A DNA stretch of 64,000 nucleotides from Paenibacillus dendritiformis (GTDB taxonomy: Bacteria > Bacillota > Bacilli > Paenibacillales > Paenibacillaceae). A program made the position numbers and the translations under genes. Positions 42,893 through 51,480 of this stretch are shown here, in pieces. The first letter of the stretch is position 1. Every line of letters begins with the position of its first letter. Location of the stretch: positions 1 to 64,000 of the forward strand of contig NZ_LDIG01000088.1 of NCBI RefSeq assembly GCF_015845845.1, given 5' to 3'. A model generated the notes under the pieces. It had not been told where the DNA came from, searched no databases, and saw only the letters and a list, made by a program, of their open reading frames with translations.

Positions 42893-44158
42893 TTACACGA
42901 GCATATTGTACAGCGTCGCGTTTTTGTTCACTTCCACGTACTGGATGCCCCGCTTCTTCATCCGTTCGATGAGCGGCTTATAATCTTCAGTGTGCTCCAG
43001 CTCGATGCCGACCAGGGCGAAGCCGTCATCTTTATTATGCTTCTTGTTATATTCGAACCGGGTAATGTCATCATTCGGCCCGAGGACATCCTCCAGGAAT
43101 TCGCGCAAAGCGCCCGCACGCTGCGGGAAGTTCACGATGAAGTAATGCTTCAAGCCTTCATAAATGAGCGACCGTTCCTTAATCTCCTGCATCCGGTCAA
43201 TATCGTTGTTGCCGCCGCTGATGACGCAGACGACATTTTTGCCGCGAATCTGATCCCGGTACAAATCGAGCGCCGCGACAGGCAGCGATCCGGCCGGCTC
43301 CACGACAATCGCATTCTCGTTGTAGAGCTGCAGGATGGTCGTGCAGGCTTTCCCTTCCGGCACGAGAATGACATCATCGAGCACCCGCGAGCAGATCTCG
43401 TAAGGAAGCTGCCCTACCCGCTTCACGGCGGCGCCGTCCACGAATTTGTCGATCTTCTCCAGCGTGAGCACTTCATGATGTTCCAGCGCCGCCGTCATCG
43501 AGGCCGCCCCTTCCGGCTCCACGCCAATCACGCGGGTGGACGGACTCACCGTCTTCACGTATGTGCCTACGCCGGCCGCCAAGCCGCCGCCGCCAATGGT
43601 CACGAAGACATAGTCCGCCGGCACATCAAGCGATTCCATAATCTCCATGCCTACCGTACCGCTGCCTGCGACGATATAAGGATCATCGAAAGGATGAATG
43701 AAAGTGCTGCCGTTCTCTTCGCAAATGTTCATGGCCGCTTCATAGGCATCATCGAAGGTGTCCCCCGTCAAAACGACTTTGACGAACGATCCGCCGAAGC
43801 GCTTCACCTGGGTTACCTTCTGGCTCGGCGTCGTGGTTGGCATCACGATCGTGCCCTGGATCTGCAGCGCCTGGCACGAATAAGCGACTCCCTGGGCGTG
43901 GTTCCCCGCGCTGGCGCACACGATTCCCTTCTGCAAATCCTCGGCGGACAGATGGCGAATCATATTGTAGGCGCCCCGGATTTTGAATGACCGGACGATC
44001 TGCAGATCCTCCCGCTTCAAATAGACATTGCATTGATATCGGGCGGATAAAATCGGGTCGCGCTGCAAAGGCGTCCGCACAATGACTTCCTTCAACACAT
44101 GGTGGGCACGGACGATATGCTCCATCGTCACGGCCGGTGCAGGATGAGTCGTCTCCAT
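42893..44158 (-). CDS. ilvA: Threonine ammonia-lyase (threonine deaminase)
   Basis: The 421-residue PLP enzyme converts threonine to 2-oxobutanoate and ammonia, the first step of isoleucine synthesis. RSFKIRGAYN holds the PLP lysine (K59), GNHAQG binds the phosphate, and TIGGGGLAAG is the glycine-rich loop. A C-terminal ACT-like regulatory domain (about 330-421, FIVNFPQRAGALREFLEDVL) supports isoleucine feedback. Length fits the short single-ACT Bacillus-type IlvA. GAGGAATG precedes the ATG. Transcription is controlled by the T-box leader upstream. Confidence 0.95.
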   Translation of the reverse strand: METTHPAPAVTMEHIVRAHHVLKEVIVRTPLQRDPILSARYQCNVYLKREDLQIVRSFKIRGAYNMIRHLSAEDLQKGIVCASAGNHAQGVAYSCQALQIQGTIVMPTTTPSQKVTQVKRFGGSFVKVVLTGDTFDDAYEAAMNICEENGSTFIHPFDDPYIVAGSGTVGMEIMESLDVPADYVFVTIGGGGLAAGVGTYVKTVSPSTRVIGVEPEGAASMTAALEHHEVLTLEKIDKFVDGAAVKRVGQLPYEICSRVLDDVILVPEGKACTTILQLYNENAIVVEPAGSLPVAALDLYRDQIRGKNVVCVISGGNNDIDRMQEIKERSLIYEGLKHYFIVNFPQRAGALREFLEDVLGPNDDITRFEYNKKHNKDDGFALVGIELEHTEDYKPLIERMKKRGIQYVEVNKNATLYNMLV

Positions 44159-44210
44159 GTCACATTCCTCGCTTTCGGTCGGTATACAGTCTAGTGTTGG
44201 GCAATTGCCG

Positions 44211-44530
44211 GGAAAATAAAAAAACTCGTCCCAAAAAAGGGACGAGAGTTACCGTGGTACCACCCTTGTTCCGCGAAAGACCGGATTCGCTTGCCGAATC
44301 CGCTTCTGCGGCGCTTGGCCGCGGCAATGCCGCGCATCCGGGTAACGGCGGATGAGCCGTCCGCGCTTACTGAGCGCCGCCAGGCGGCATACGGTTCAGC
44401 GCGGCATCTCGGAGAGGATATTCAGCTGGTCCAGACATCGACTCGCACCGGCCGTCGACTCTCTGCGGACTGCATCCCAGCTTACTTGTTCTCGTCATCG
44501 ATTCCAATAACGTTTCATGAATTGTATCCT
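44211..44530 (-). promoter_or_regulatory. T-box riboswitch leader of ilvA
   Basis: On the minus strand the conserved T-box AAGGGTGGTACCACGG (44252-44267) is followed by a terminator, CTCGTCCC/GGGACGAG (44225-44246) with a U-run. Upstream, a long stem I (AAGCTGG ... CCAGCT) carries an AGTA/GAA loop-E-like motif, next to which AATATCC provides a candidate ATC (isoleucine) specifier. Uncharged tRNA-Ile would favour the antiterminator and switch on ilvA. Confidence 0.9.
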
Positions 44531-44533
44531 ATT

Positions 44534-44563
44534 ATTATGAACATGCGTCCGGCTTCATGTCAA
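44534..44563 (-). promoter_or_regulatory. Promoter of the ilvA T-box transcript
   Basis: On the minus strand TTGACA (44558-44563), 18 bases, CATAAT (44534-44539), just upstream of the T-box leader. Confidence 0.65.
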
Positions 44564-44610
44564 TGGGCACGGTTATAAATTGTTCACTGGCCTCAAACGC
44601 CGACATTCGA

Positions 44611-45885
44611 TCATTCCTGGCCGACGGCGGGTTGGGCCGGCTCGGCAGGCTCCGGCGTCTTCTTCGTCCGCAGAATCGGCAGCATCACGGCAATGCCGAC
44701 GATGAATAGAACCGCAGAGATCTCATACATGGTCGTAATGGAAGTCAAATTTTTGATCCATCCGGAGATCGACATCATAATGACCATCGCTCCCATGAAC
44801 AGCGGCGTCAGGATGCCGTTAACCCGGCCGATGAAGGACCCTTCCGTATTTTGCAAGATCATCGTGTTGATCCCGATCTGAATCGACGGCAGCATCAAGC
44901 CGCTGATGAATTGCGCCACAAGCGTAAGCCACAATTGAGTCGACATGCCGGCCATCCAAATTCCGATGCTGCTGAACAGCAAGCCGATCGCCAGCATATG
45001 CTGCGGCAGCAGCCGCTTCGATATGCCCATCGCGATGGCGCCGCCGATCATCATCGCCACGCCGTTCGTCATCATCAGATAACTCAAATTCTCCTTCGGC
45101 AGGCCAAGGCGTTCCGTCACGAGGAAAGCCCCCATCGGCTGAATCATCCCGATCGCCAGCCCTGCGAAGGCGAAGCAGCCGCCAAGCGACTTCAGCAGCT
45201 TGCTTTTCATCACATAGCGCAAACCGGCTCCAAGCTCATCCCATACCCGGGAATCCTTCTGATTCGCTTCATCCTCCCGAGAATCGCCAGGAAGGAACGT
45301 CAACGAGATGGCCGAGAGTACGAAGGCCAATCCGGTCAGAACGAGCGATGTCGTAATGCCATAATGCTGGAAAATCATCGTACCGATGACCGGGCCGAGC
45401 ACCATGAACAGCGCCACCATCGTCTGGAAGATGGACATTCCCGCCTGCATCATGTCGGCCGGAACATGCTGCTTGAACAGCTTCATGGAAGAAGGCTGCG
45501 AGAATTGCGACAGAATGGCCGAAATAAAGGTGGTGAAAAAGACGGCCTGCCACGATCCGAGCAGGATGGTCACCAAGACGGCGAATACGGACAAGGCGCT
45601 TAAAATATCACACCATATCATGGTGAGCTTCGGTCGCCAACGGTCGGCGAAGGTTCCTCCGATAAATGAAAAGACGAAGATCGGAGCGAACTCTGCTACC
45701 GATATCATTGAGACCGCAAAGGCATCCCCGTTCGTCATCTCCATGACAAATAACAGCACGGCGAAGTTGCGGATCCAGATGCCGACCTGCATGAACAAAC
45801 CCGCCATCATGATGGCTTGCACGAACCGGTTCCGGAACAGACTGAATACCGAGTCATTTTTCTTGGCAGTTGGTGCAGAATTCAT
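44611..45885 (-). CDS. MFS transporter
   Basis: This protein of about 424 residues has 12 hydrophobic segments of the major facilitator superfamily. FIGGTFADRWRPKLTMIW is the loop 2-3 motif and the second half starts after LRYVMKSKLLKSLGGC. It looks like the enterobactin/macrolide-exporter-like branch of MFS permeases. Substrate unknown, probably export. Start: ATG 45885 is eight bases after GGGGGGA; the earlier in-frame start at 45951 has no ribosome site. Single gene; no regulator adjacent. Confidence 0.88.
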   Translation of the reverse strand: MNSAPTAKKNDSVFSLFRNRFVQAIMMAGLFMQVGIWIRNFAVLLFVMEMTNGDAFAVSMISVAEFAPIFVFSFIGGTFADRWRPKLTMIWCDILSALSVFAVLVTILLGSWQAVFFTTFISAILSQFSQPSSMKLFKQHVPADMMQAGMSIFQTMVALFMVLGPVIGTMIFQHYGITTSLVLTGLAFVLSAISLTFLPGDSREDEANQKDSRVWDELGAGLRYVMKSKLLKSLGGCFAFAGLAIGMIQPMGAFLVTERLGLPKENLSYLMMTNGVAMMIGGAIAMGISKRLLPQHMLAIGLLFSSIGIWMAGMSTQLWLTLVAQFISGLMLPSIQIGINTMILQNTEGSFIGRVNGILTPLFMGAMVIMMSISGWIKNLTSITTMYEISAVLFIVGIAVMLPILRTKKTPEPAEPAQPAVGQE

Positions 45886-46413
45886 GTACATTTCCCCCCA
45901 CTCTATCCTCAATGCGGATGACTCCGCTTTGGAATTTTTCTGAACTTGCATGGTTTCTTCTCTCTGAACTCAACTAGTTTACTGGATCATCACCGCTTTT
46001 CGCAATCATTTTGTTTCAAAAATTTTGTGTAGATGTTGGATGGAGGATCAGTGCTGTGCTCCGCTCCTCTTATGCCGTTCAAAACAAGGACACAGCCGCG
46101 TTTTTATCGGTATCGCATTGCTTCCGGGCGGGCTTCAGCCACAATTCAGTGTACCGGAAAAGCGGGAATGGCTGCATCCGCAACCAGCAGGAACTTCCGC
46201 TGCGTCCCGGAAAGGAACCAAGGCTCCGCCTCGGGTTGGATAGTCTCTCCGCCTCTGGACCGATCCAATCGGCTCGAAGATCGGTCTCGTCCTCATTTCG
46301 TTGGGCTGCCGCGTTTGATCCGGCTAGCCGAATGCTATATTTAAGGAAGAGAATTGGGCCGGAGAACAAGATCGGGATCCGTATGTCATAAAATGGATTG
46401 CGAGAAACGTTAT
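45886..46413. other. Intergenic DNA without a recognisable gene
   Basis: About 530 bases between the MFS and antiporter genes. Short frames exist on both strands, but none has a ribosome site or family resemblance. No repeat or terminator recognised. Confidence 0.4.
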
Positions 46414-46439
46414 ACATTACTCTGGTAACGTGGTAATGT
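46414..46439 (+). promoter_or_regulatory. Operator-like inverted repeat upstream of the antiporter gene
   Basis: ACATTAC (46414-46420) and GTAATGT (46433-46439) are perfect inverted repeats 12 bases apart, and GGTAACGT/GGTAATGT is a tandem near-repeat inside. AT-rich DNA follows, up to the start codon at 46480. Confidence 0.4.
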
Positions 46440-46479
46440 TTTAATTAATTATTATCATCAAGTGAGGTTGATCTTTTAC

Positions 46480-47814
46480 ATGAATGCGGTTCTTCTCTCT
46501 CTCGCGGTATTATTCGGACTAAGCCTGCTGCGAGTGCATGTCGTCCTCGCCCTGCTCGTGTCCGCCATCATCGGCGGCTGGGCCGGGGGGATGCCGATCT
46601 CGAACACGATCTCGGCCTTCTCCGAAGGGCTGAAGGACAACGCCGGCATCGCGCTCAGCTATGCCTTGCTTGGCGCTTTCGCGGCCGGGCTGGCCGAGAC
46701 GGGGCTGCCCGAACGGCTGGTGCGGCGCGCGGTGCGGCTCGTCCGGGGCCGATCCGACAGCGGTCCAATTCGCGCCCCCGTCCGGTTCGGCGTGTTGGCC
46801 GCGATCGCCGGCATCGCCTGGCTGTCGCAAAATGCGGTGCCCGTTCATATCGCTTTCATTCCCGTGCTTATCCCGCCGCTCCTCATGCTGTTCAATGCGG
46901 CGCGTCTGGACCGGCGGGCCGTCGCGTGCGCGCTCACCTTCGGGCTGATTACGCCCTATATGCTCTTGCCCGTAGGCTTCGGCGCCATCTTCCACGATAT
47001 CGTGGCGAGCAATATGACGCAGAACGGCCTGGCCGTCGATGCTTCCCAGCTTCCGAAGGCGATGCTGCTTCCGGCGCTCGGGATGATTGCGGGCCTGCTG
47101 TTCGCCATGATGATCAGCTACCGCAAGCCGCGGCACTATGCCGAAGGGGCCGAGCCTCAACCGGCTGCCGCAGCCGAAGAGGGCTCCGCTTCCGGCAGCC
47201 GCTTCGCGGCCGGAGCCGGCATCGCCGCCATCGCGGCCATGCTTGCCGTGCAATTAAGCACGGGCTCCATGATCTACGGCGCGGCCGCCGGGCTGGCCGT
47301 ACTGCTGGTCTCGCGCGTCATGCCGCTCGGCCGGGCCGACCGCGTCCTCTCCGACGGCATGCGTTCGATGGCCTACATCGGCTTCGTCATGATGTCGGCG
47401 GCCGGCCTTGGCGCGGTGCTCCGCGAGACCGGGCATATCGAGTCGCTCGTCCAGGGGGCCGTCCACATGGTCGGCGACAACCGGGCGCTGGCGGCCATCC
47501 TGATGCTCGCCATCGGCCTGCTCGTCACGCTCGGCATCGGGTCGTCGTTCTCGACGATTCCGCTGATCGCGACCGTTTTCGTGCCGCTCTGCGTCGAGCT
47601 TGGCTTCAGCCCGCTGGCGACCGTGGCGCTCATCGGCACGGCAGCGGCGCTGGGCGACGCCGGATCCCCGGCCTCGGACAGCACCCTGGGCCCGACCGCA
47701 GGGCTGAACGCCGATGGACAGCATGATCATATATGGGACACCTGCGTGCCGACCTTCCTGCACTATAACGTGCCCCTCCTGCTGTTCGGCTTCCTCGCGG
47801 CTATGATGCTGTAG
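46480..47814 (+). CDS. Na+/H+ antiporter family membrane protein (NhaC-like)
   Basis: The 444-residue polytopic membrane protein has about 11 hydrophobic segments, with the ion-transporter pattern GIAWLSQNAVPVHIAFIPVLIP and, in the second half, GIGSSFSTIPLIATVFVPLC and GDAGSPASDSTLGPTAGLNA, typical of the Na+/H+ antiporter/NhaC superfamily (PF13726/PF03553). It exchanges sodium or another cation or organic acid for protons; substrate unproven. ATG 46480 has GTGAGGT about 12 bases upstream; an in-frame GTG at 46462 is less likely. An operator-like repeat lies upstream. Confidence 0.85.
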   Translation: MNAVLLSLAVLFGLSLLRVHVVLALLVSAIIGGWAGGMPISNTISAFSEGLKDNAGIALSYALLGAFAAGLAETGLPERLVRRAVRLVRGRSDSGPIRAPVRFGVLAAIAGIAWLSQNAVPVHIAFIPVLIPPLLMLFNAARLDRRAVACALTFGLITPYMLLPVGFGAIFHDIVASNMTQNGLAVDASQLPKAMLLPALGMIAGLLFAMMISYRKPRHYAEGAEPQPAAAAEEGSASGSRFAAGAGIAAIAAMLAVQLSTGSMIYGAAAGLAVLLVSRVMPLGRADRVLSDGMRSMAYIGFVMMSAAGLGAVLRETGHIESLVQGAVHMVGDNRALAAILMLAIGLLVTLGIGSSFSTIPLIATVFVPLCVELGFSPLATVALIGTAAALGDAGSPASDSTLGPTAGLNADGQHDHIWDTCVPTFLHYNVPLLLFGFLAAMML

Positions 47815-48032
47815 GAGCCGCATCCGGCAAGGCGCGTCCTTCCGCAGAGGAGCAGGCTAAGCAGCCCCCGCAGGGCAGGCTCCTGGCTGCGCAACTTCCG
47901 GCTGCGCACGCTTCCACAGGCGCAGACGCCTGTCAAGGAGCCCACGCGGGGCCGGGACGGGCAGGGCAAGCTTCCGCAGCGCACACATCTGGCAGGCAGG
48001 CTCCCGGGCCCGCCCCGCATGCGCAGCCGGGG

Positions 48033-48863
48033 CTACACGCCGTAGCAGCGCTTCGCGTTGGCCCGCAGGAGCGCGGCGGCCTCGCCGAACTCCAGCCGCT
48101 GGAGCGCGGCCCATGACGCGGCGACGTCGCGCACCATCAGCGGGAGCGTGACCTGCCCCGCAAATGGCCCTTCGAACGGCCACGGCCCGTCCGTCTCTGT
48201 CATGACGCGGTCAGCCGGGTAGCGAAGCGCCAGCTCCCGGATCTCGGCTTCATAGGCGAGATCCGGCGTGAACGAGATGTAGTATCCGTTCCCGGCCATC
48301 CGCTCCGTCGTTTTTGCGTCTCCCTTGAACCAATGAAAGTGGGCCGTCCGCACGCTGTACCGTTCCAGCAGTTCGATGACGAGCGGCGCGTCGTCGTAGA
48401 CCGCATGCAGCACGATCGGCTTATCCCACGCGGCGGCCCGCTGCACGAAGGCCTCCAGCAGCTCCAGATAAGCGCCGCGGGGAAAGGCGGCCTCGCTGCC
48501 CTCCGCGCGGACGGCTTCCTGCCTCATGTAATAGGGCAGGCCGACCTCGCCGATGGCGATCATGGCATCGCGCCGCTCATCCATCCATTGCAGGAGCGCG
48601 CTCCGCTCCGGCTCGGAAGGCAGCGCTTGCTCCGGGTGGAAGCCGTACGCGGGGTGAACCCGCCCCGGATACCGCTCCGCCCAGCGCTGCACCTCGCGGC
48701 ACGAGGCCGCGTCCATCGACACGGCGATGACGCCGTCCAGTGCTTCCGCCTCCAGCGATTGCTCCAACAGCGGCCGCTGCTCCGGGCCATATCCGTCGAG
48801 ATGGATATGGGCATCCATGAAGCGAAGCCGCTCCGGGCCTGCGGCGGTATGATTGCTTTCCAT
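48033..48863 (-). CDS. TatD-like metal-dependent hydrolase
   Basis: The 276-residue protein is a TIM-barrel metallohydrolase: FMDAHIHLDGYG provides the first two His ligands, IAIGEVGLPYY the metal-bridging Glu, KPIVLHAVYDDAP a His, TAHFHWFKG another His pair, and MTETDGPWPF the terminal Asp. The TatD family are nucleases or related phosphodiesterases of the cytoplasm; the exact substrate is not known. ATG 48863 has GAGGAGAGG upstream; longer in-frame starts run into tandem-repeat DNA and are rejected. It is convergent with the antiporter gene. Confidence 0.87.
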   Translation of the reverse strand: MESNHTAAGPERLRFMDAHIHLDGYGPEQRPLLEQSLEAEALDGVIAVSMDAASCREVQRWAERYPGRVHPAYGFHPEQALPSEPERSALLQWMDERRDAMIAIGEVGLPYYMRQEAVRAEGSEAAFPRGAYLELLEAFVQRAAAWDKPIVLHAVYDDAPLVIELLERYSVRTAHFHWFKGDAKTTERMAGNGYYISFTPDLAYEAEIRELALRYPADRVMTETDGPWPFEGPFAGQVTLPLMVRDVAASWAALQRLEFGEAAALLRANAKRCYGV

Positions 48864-48952
48864 TGTCCGCACCTCTCCTCTTCCTCTATGATCGAATGCC
48901 GAAATACGGGTTGTTCCAACGGGTCGTCGTACGGGACTGCCGTACGCTGCTG

Positions 48953-49065
48953 CTCTACGTGGATGCCATTCATGGCTGCCGTACGCGTCACGGCTCTCTA
49001 CGTGGATGCCATACATGGCTGCCGTACGCGTCACGGCTCTACGCGGCTGCCGTACGGGGCTGCCG
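48953..49065. repeat. 43-bp tandem duplication with a partial third unit
   Basis: CTCTACGTGGATGCC units start at 48953 and 48996, 43 bases each, with a single mismatch (CCATTCATGG against CCATACATGG). A shorter, diverged third unit rich in GCCGTACG follows from ~49037. It lies just upstream of the TatD gene and is non-coding. Confidence 0.85.
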
Positions 49066-49138
49066 CCGCGAGCGCGGATCCGCCCCCTTAAGTTCCGGCT
49101 AGTGAAAATGCATTAAAAAGCAGTTCAACTTGTTAATG

Positions 49139-49318
49139 CTGTAAAAATACAGGATTTTACGCCAAAAACTCCTCTAAATGGATAAATTCCTGCAAAACTA
49201 CATCAATTTTGTCGAATACATCTCGTTTCGGGCTGATACTAAGGAAAATCATGTAATTTTGCAGGAATGCTCTTGCAGCGACCGACCCTCGAAAAGAAAG
49301 CTGCAGAATTGCAGGATT
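49139..49318. repeat. Dispersed four-hairpin intergenic repeat, copy C
   Basis: Units start at 49139, 49190, 49252 and 49301 (spacing 51, 62, 49), reading CTGTAAAAATACAGGATTTT, CTGCAAAACTACATCAATTT, TGTAATTTTGCAGGAAT and CTGCAGAATTGCAGGATT. Aligns with copies A and B over its full length. Confidence 0.8.
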
Positions 49319-49359
49319 GCCGCGGGTTGGCACGTCATGGGGTGCAGTATGCGATATAC

Positions 49360-49580
49360 GATACCAATAAGGCAACATACGGGACAGGCAAACAGTAACA
49401 ACGATACCAAATAAGGCAACATGCTGGACAGGCAAACAGTAACGACGATACAGTTAAGGCAGCACGCGGGACAGGCAGACAGTAACGATACAGAGAAGAC
49501 AGCATGCGATACAGGCAAGACAGGTACGATATGGACAACGCAGCCTGCCTTGCAGCTAACAGTAACGAGACAGACGGCAC
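49360..49580. repeat. Degenerate ~43-bp tandem array, five units
   Basis: Units begin GATAC or GATAT at 49360, 49403, 49447, 49487 and 49528 (periods 43, 44, 40, 41). Each has a GGCAACAT-like word and then GGGACAGGCAAACAGTAAC or a variant. It decays towards the right. There are no unique spacers, so it is a minisatellite, not a CRISPR array. Fills the gap downstream of the DHA2 transporter. Confidence 0.8.
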
Positions 49581-49612
49581 TAGCCAACCCTTACCACCCG
49601 ACACTCCCGATA

Positions 49613-49652
49613 TGAAAAAAACCGCTGCGCTCCCAGGCAGGCAGCGCAGCGG
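49613..49652 (-). terminator. Terminator after the DHA2 transporter
   Basis: CCGCTGCGC (49622-49630) and GCGCAGCGG (49644-49652) form the stem; on the minus strand a run of seven T follows. Confidence 0.85.
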
Positions 49653-49679
49653 CCAATGTCTGCAAAACAGCGGCCCTGC

Positions 49680-51212
49680 TCAGGACACCGCTTCTTCCGA
49701 TTTGGCGCCGGAGCCTTTGCCGGCGGCGTCATCCATCATGCGCGCATTGCCCATCAAGGCGATGCAGATGAGCGCCAGGCCGACCGGAATCAAGGCCCAA
49801 GCAAAAATGCCGCCGATGGAGTCGGCGAGAGCGGCCGCCATCCCCTTTATCGCCTCCGGCGGGAGGTTGGCGCCGCCTCCGCCGCGGAGCAGCTCTTCGG
49901 GCTTGATGTCGGCCGGCATCGCTCCGCCCGGCATCATTTCCTTCAGCCGCCCGGTGAACAAGGAAGACTGCAGCGAGCCAAAGACCGTAATCCCGATCGT
50001 CATGCCGAGCGAGCGGCAGAAGGATGAAGTCGAGTTCGCGGTTCCGCGCTGATGGTAGCTCATCCCGTGCATGGAAGCCATGCCGAGCAAGGAGAAGGAG
50101 AAGCCGACCCCGAGTCCGGTCAGCACCATGTACAGGGTGACCAACGCGCGGGGAGTATCCGCGGACAGCGTGCTCAGCGACACGATGCCGGCAGTGAACA
50201 GGATGCCCGAGATGATCATGAGCTTGCGGAAGCTCGTCTTCGCGGCCAGAATCCCGCCGATCGAGCTCGTGACGACCGACCCGATCATCATCGGCGTCAG
50301 CACGAGGCCGCTGTTCGTGGCCGACCCGCCGTACACGCCCTGCACGAACATCGGAATGTAGACCGTCGCGATGACGAACGTGACGCCGTAGAAAAAAGCG
50401 ACCCCTTGGCTGGAGGCGAACAGCCGCTTCCGGAAAAGAGCGAAGGAGATGATCGGCTCCTTCGCATTCAGTTCGAACAGAACGAACGCGAGAAGGAAGA
50501 TGGCGAAGGAGGCAAACAATCCGATGATGAATAAAGAATTCCATTCAAAGCCTTCCTTGCCGCCCAGCTCGAGGGCGAACATCAGGCTGACGACGGCGAC
50601 CACCAACGTAACCGCGCCGCCCCAGTCGATGCGCTGCTTCGACTTCGCCGCACTCTCCTGGTAGAACTGGATAATCAGCCACAAAGACACAATGCCGAGA
50701 GGCAGGTTGATGTAGAACACCCACTCCCAGCCGATATATTCGGTAATATAGGCGCCGAGCAGCGGCCCCGCCACGCTGGAAATGCCGAACACCGCTCCGA
50801 ACATGCCGGTCATTTTCCCGCGTTGCTCTAACGGAAAGACGTCATAAATAATCGTAAAGGCGATAGGCATCAGCGCGCCGCCCCCAATCCCCTGGATGGC
50901 GCGGTAAATCGCCAGCATCATGATGCTGTCTGCCGTCCCGCACAGCATGCTGCCCGCCAGGAAGACGAGCAGGCCGAAAATGTAAAACCGCTTGCGGCCG
51001 TACATATCGGACAGCTTGCCGAAGATCGGCATGCCGGCCATGGTCGCGACCATATACGCCGAGGTGACCCAGACGTACAGCTCGAAGCCTCCCAACTGGC
51101 CGACGATCGTCGGCATCGCTGTCGCGACGATCGTATTGTCCATCGCCGCCATCAGAATCCCGAGCAGGAGCGCTACTACCACCAAGCTCAAGTTGCTCTT
51201 TTGAGCCACCAT
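49680..51212 (-). CDS. DHA2 family MFS drug efflux transporter (EmrB/QacA type)
   Basis: The 510-residue membrane protein has 14 hydrophobic segments. MDNTIVATAMPTIVGQLGG is the DHA2 motif D1, GKLSDMYGRKRFY the loop 2-3 motif, and AIYRAIQGIGGGALMP motif B. It exports drugs or toxic compounds in exchange for protons. Start ATG 51212 follows GAAGGAGGGAAATGATAT. A palindrome on the promoter suggests a repressor, but no TetR or MarR gene is adjacent in the window. Apparently monocistronic with a terminator. Confidence 0.92.
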   Translation of the reverse strand: MVAQKSNLSLVVVALLLGILMAAMDNTIVATAMPTIVGQLGGFELYVWVTSAYMVATMAGMPIFGKLSDMYGRKRFYIFGLLVFLAGSMLCGTADSIMMLAIYRAIQGIGGGALMPIAFTIIYDVFPLEQRGKMTGMFGAVFGISSVAGPLLGAYITEYIGWEWVFYINLPLGIVSLWLIIQFYQESAAKSKQRIDWGGAVTLVVAVVSLMFALELGGKEGFEWNSLFIIGLFASFAIFLLAFVLFELNAKEPIISFALFRKRLFASSQGVAFFYGVTFVIATVYIPMFVQGVYGGSATNSGLVLTPMMIGSVVTSSIGGILAAKTSFRKLMIISGILFTAGIVSLSTLSADTPRALVTLYMVLTGLGVGFSFSLLGMASMHGMSYHQRGTANSTSSFCRSLGMTIGITVFGSLQSSLFTGRLKEMMPGGAMPADIKPEELLRGGGGANLPPEAIKGMAAALADSIGGIFAWALIPVGLALICIALMGNARMMDDAAGKGSGAKSEEAVS

Positions 51213-51304
51213 ATATCATTTCCCTCCTTCTATGTACCGGATCGGCTTCGGAAGCCGGTCCTGATTCACCCGCAATCACTTCGCTGCCGAAGCCGGGATA
51301 ACTT

Positions 51305-51338
51305 ATTATATAGCGTCAACTTTCCATTTACCAGTAAA
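51305..51338 (-). promoter_or_regulatory. Promoter and operator-like palindrome of the DHA2 transporter
   Basis: On the minus strand TATAAT (51305-51310) is preceded 17 bases upstream by TGGTAA, a weak -35, which lies inside the palindrome TTTAC-CA-GTAAA (51327-51338). A second possible -35, TTGACG, is wrongly spaced. Confidence 0.45.
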
Positions 51339-51448
51339 AGTTATTCATCCGAATTTGCCATAAAAGATGGAAATTCCCCGCTGGAGAATCGGTTCCGGCC
51401 GCCGGAAAATGGGCCTGCTTCTCCCTGACACTTCTCACTGCATCGGCC

Positions 51449-51474
51449 AAAAAGGGACGGCTCTCGCCGTCCCT
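51449..51474 (-). terminator. Terminator after the ThiXYZ-type operon
   Basis: On the minus strand GGGACGGC-GAGA-GCCGTCCC is followed by TTTTT (51449-51453). Confidence 0.85.
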
Positions 51475-51480
51475 CTGCCT

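Noticed and set aside
47815-48032. GC-rich short repeats between the antiporter and TatD genes
   Set aside because: Words such as GCAGGCTCC and CTTCCGCAG recur, but without constant spacing or clear stems with T-runs.
48864-49034. N-terminal extension of the TatD-like protein
   Set aside because: The extension is translated from the 43-bp tandem repeat and has no ribosome site; ATG 48863 is well supported.
49360-49580. CRISPR-like array
   Set aside because: Units vary throughout, periods drift from 40 to 44, and there are no unique spacers or cas genes.
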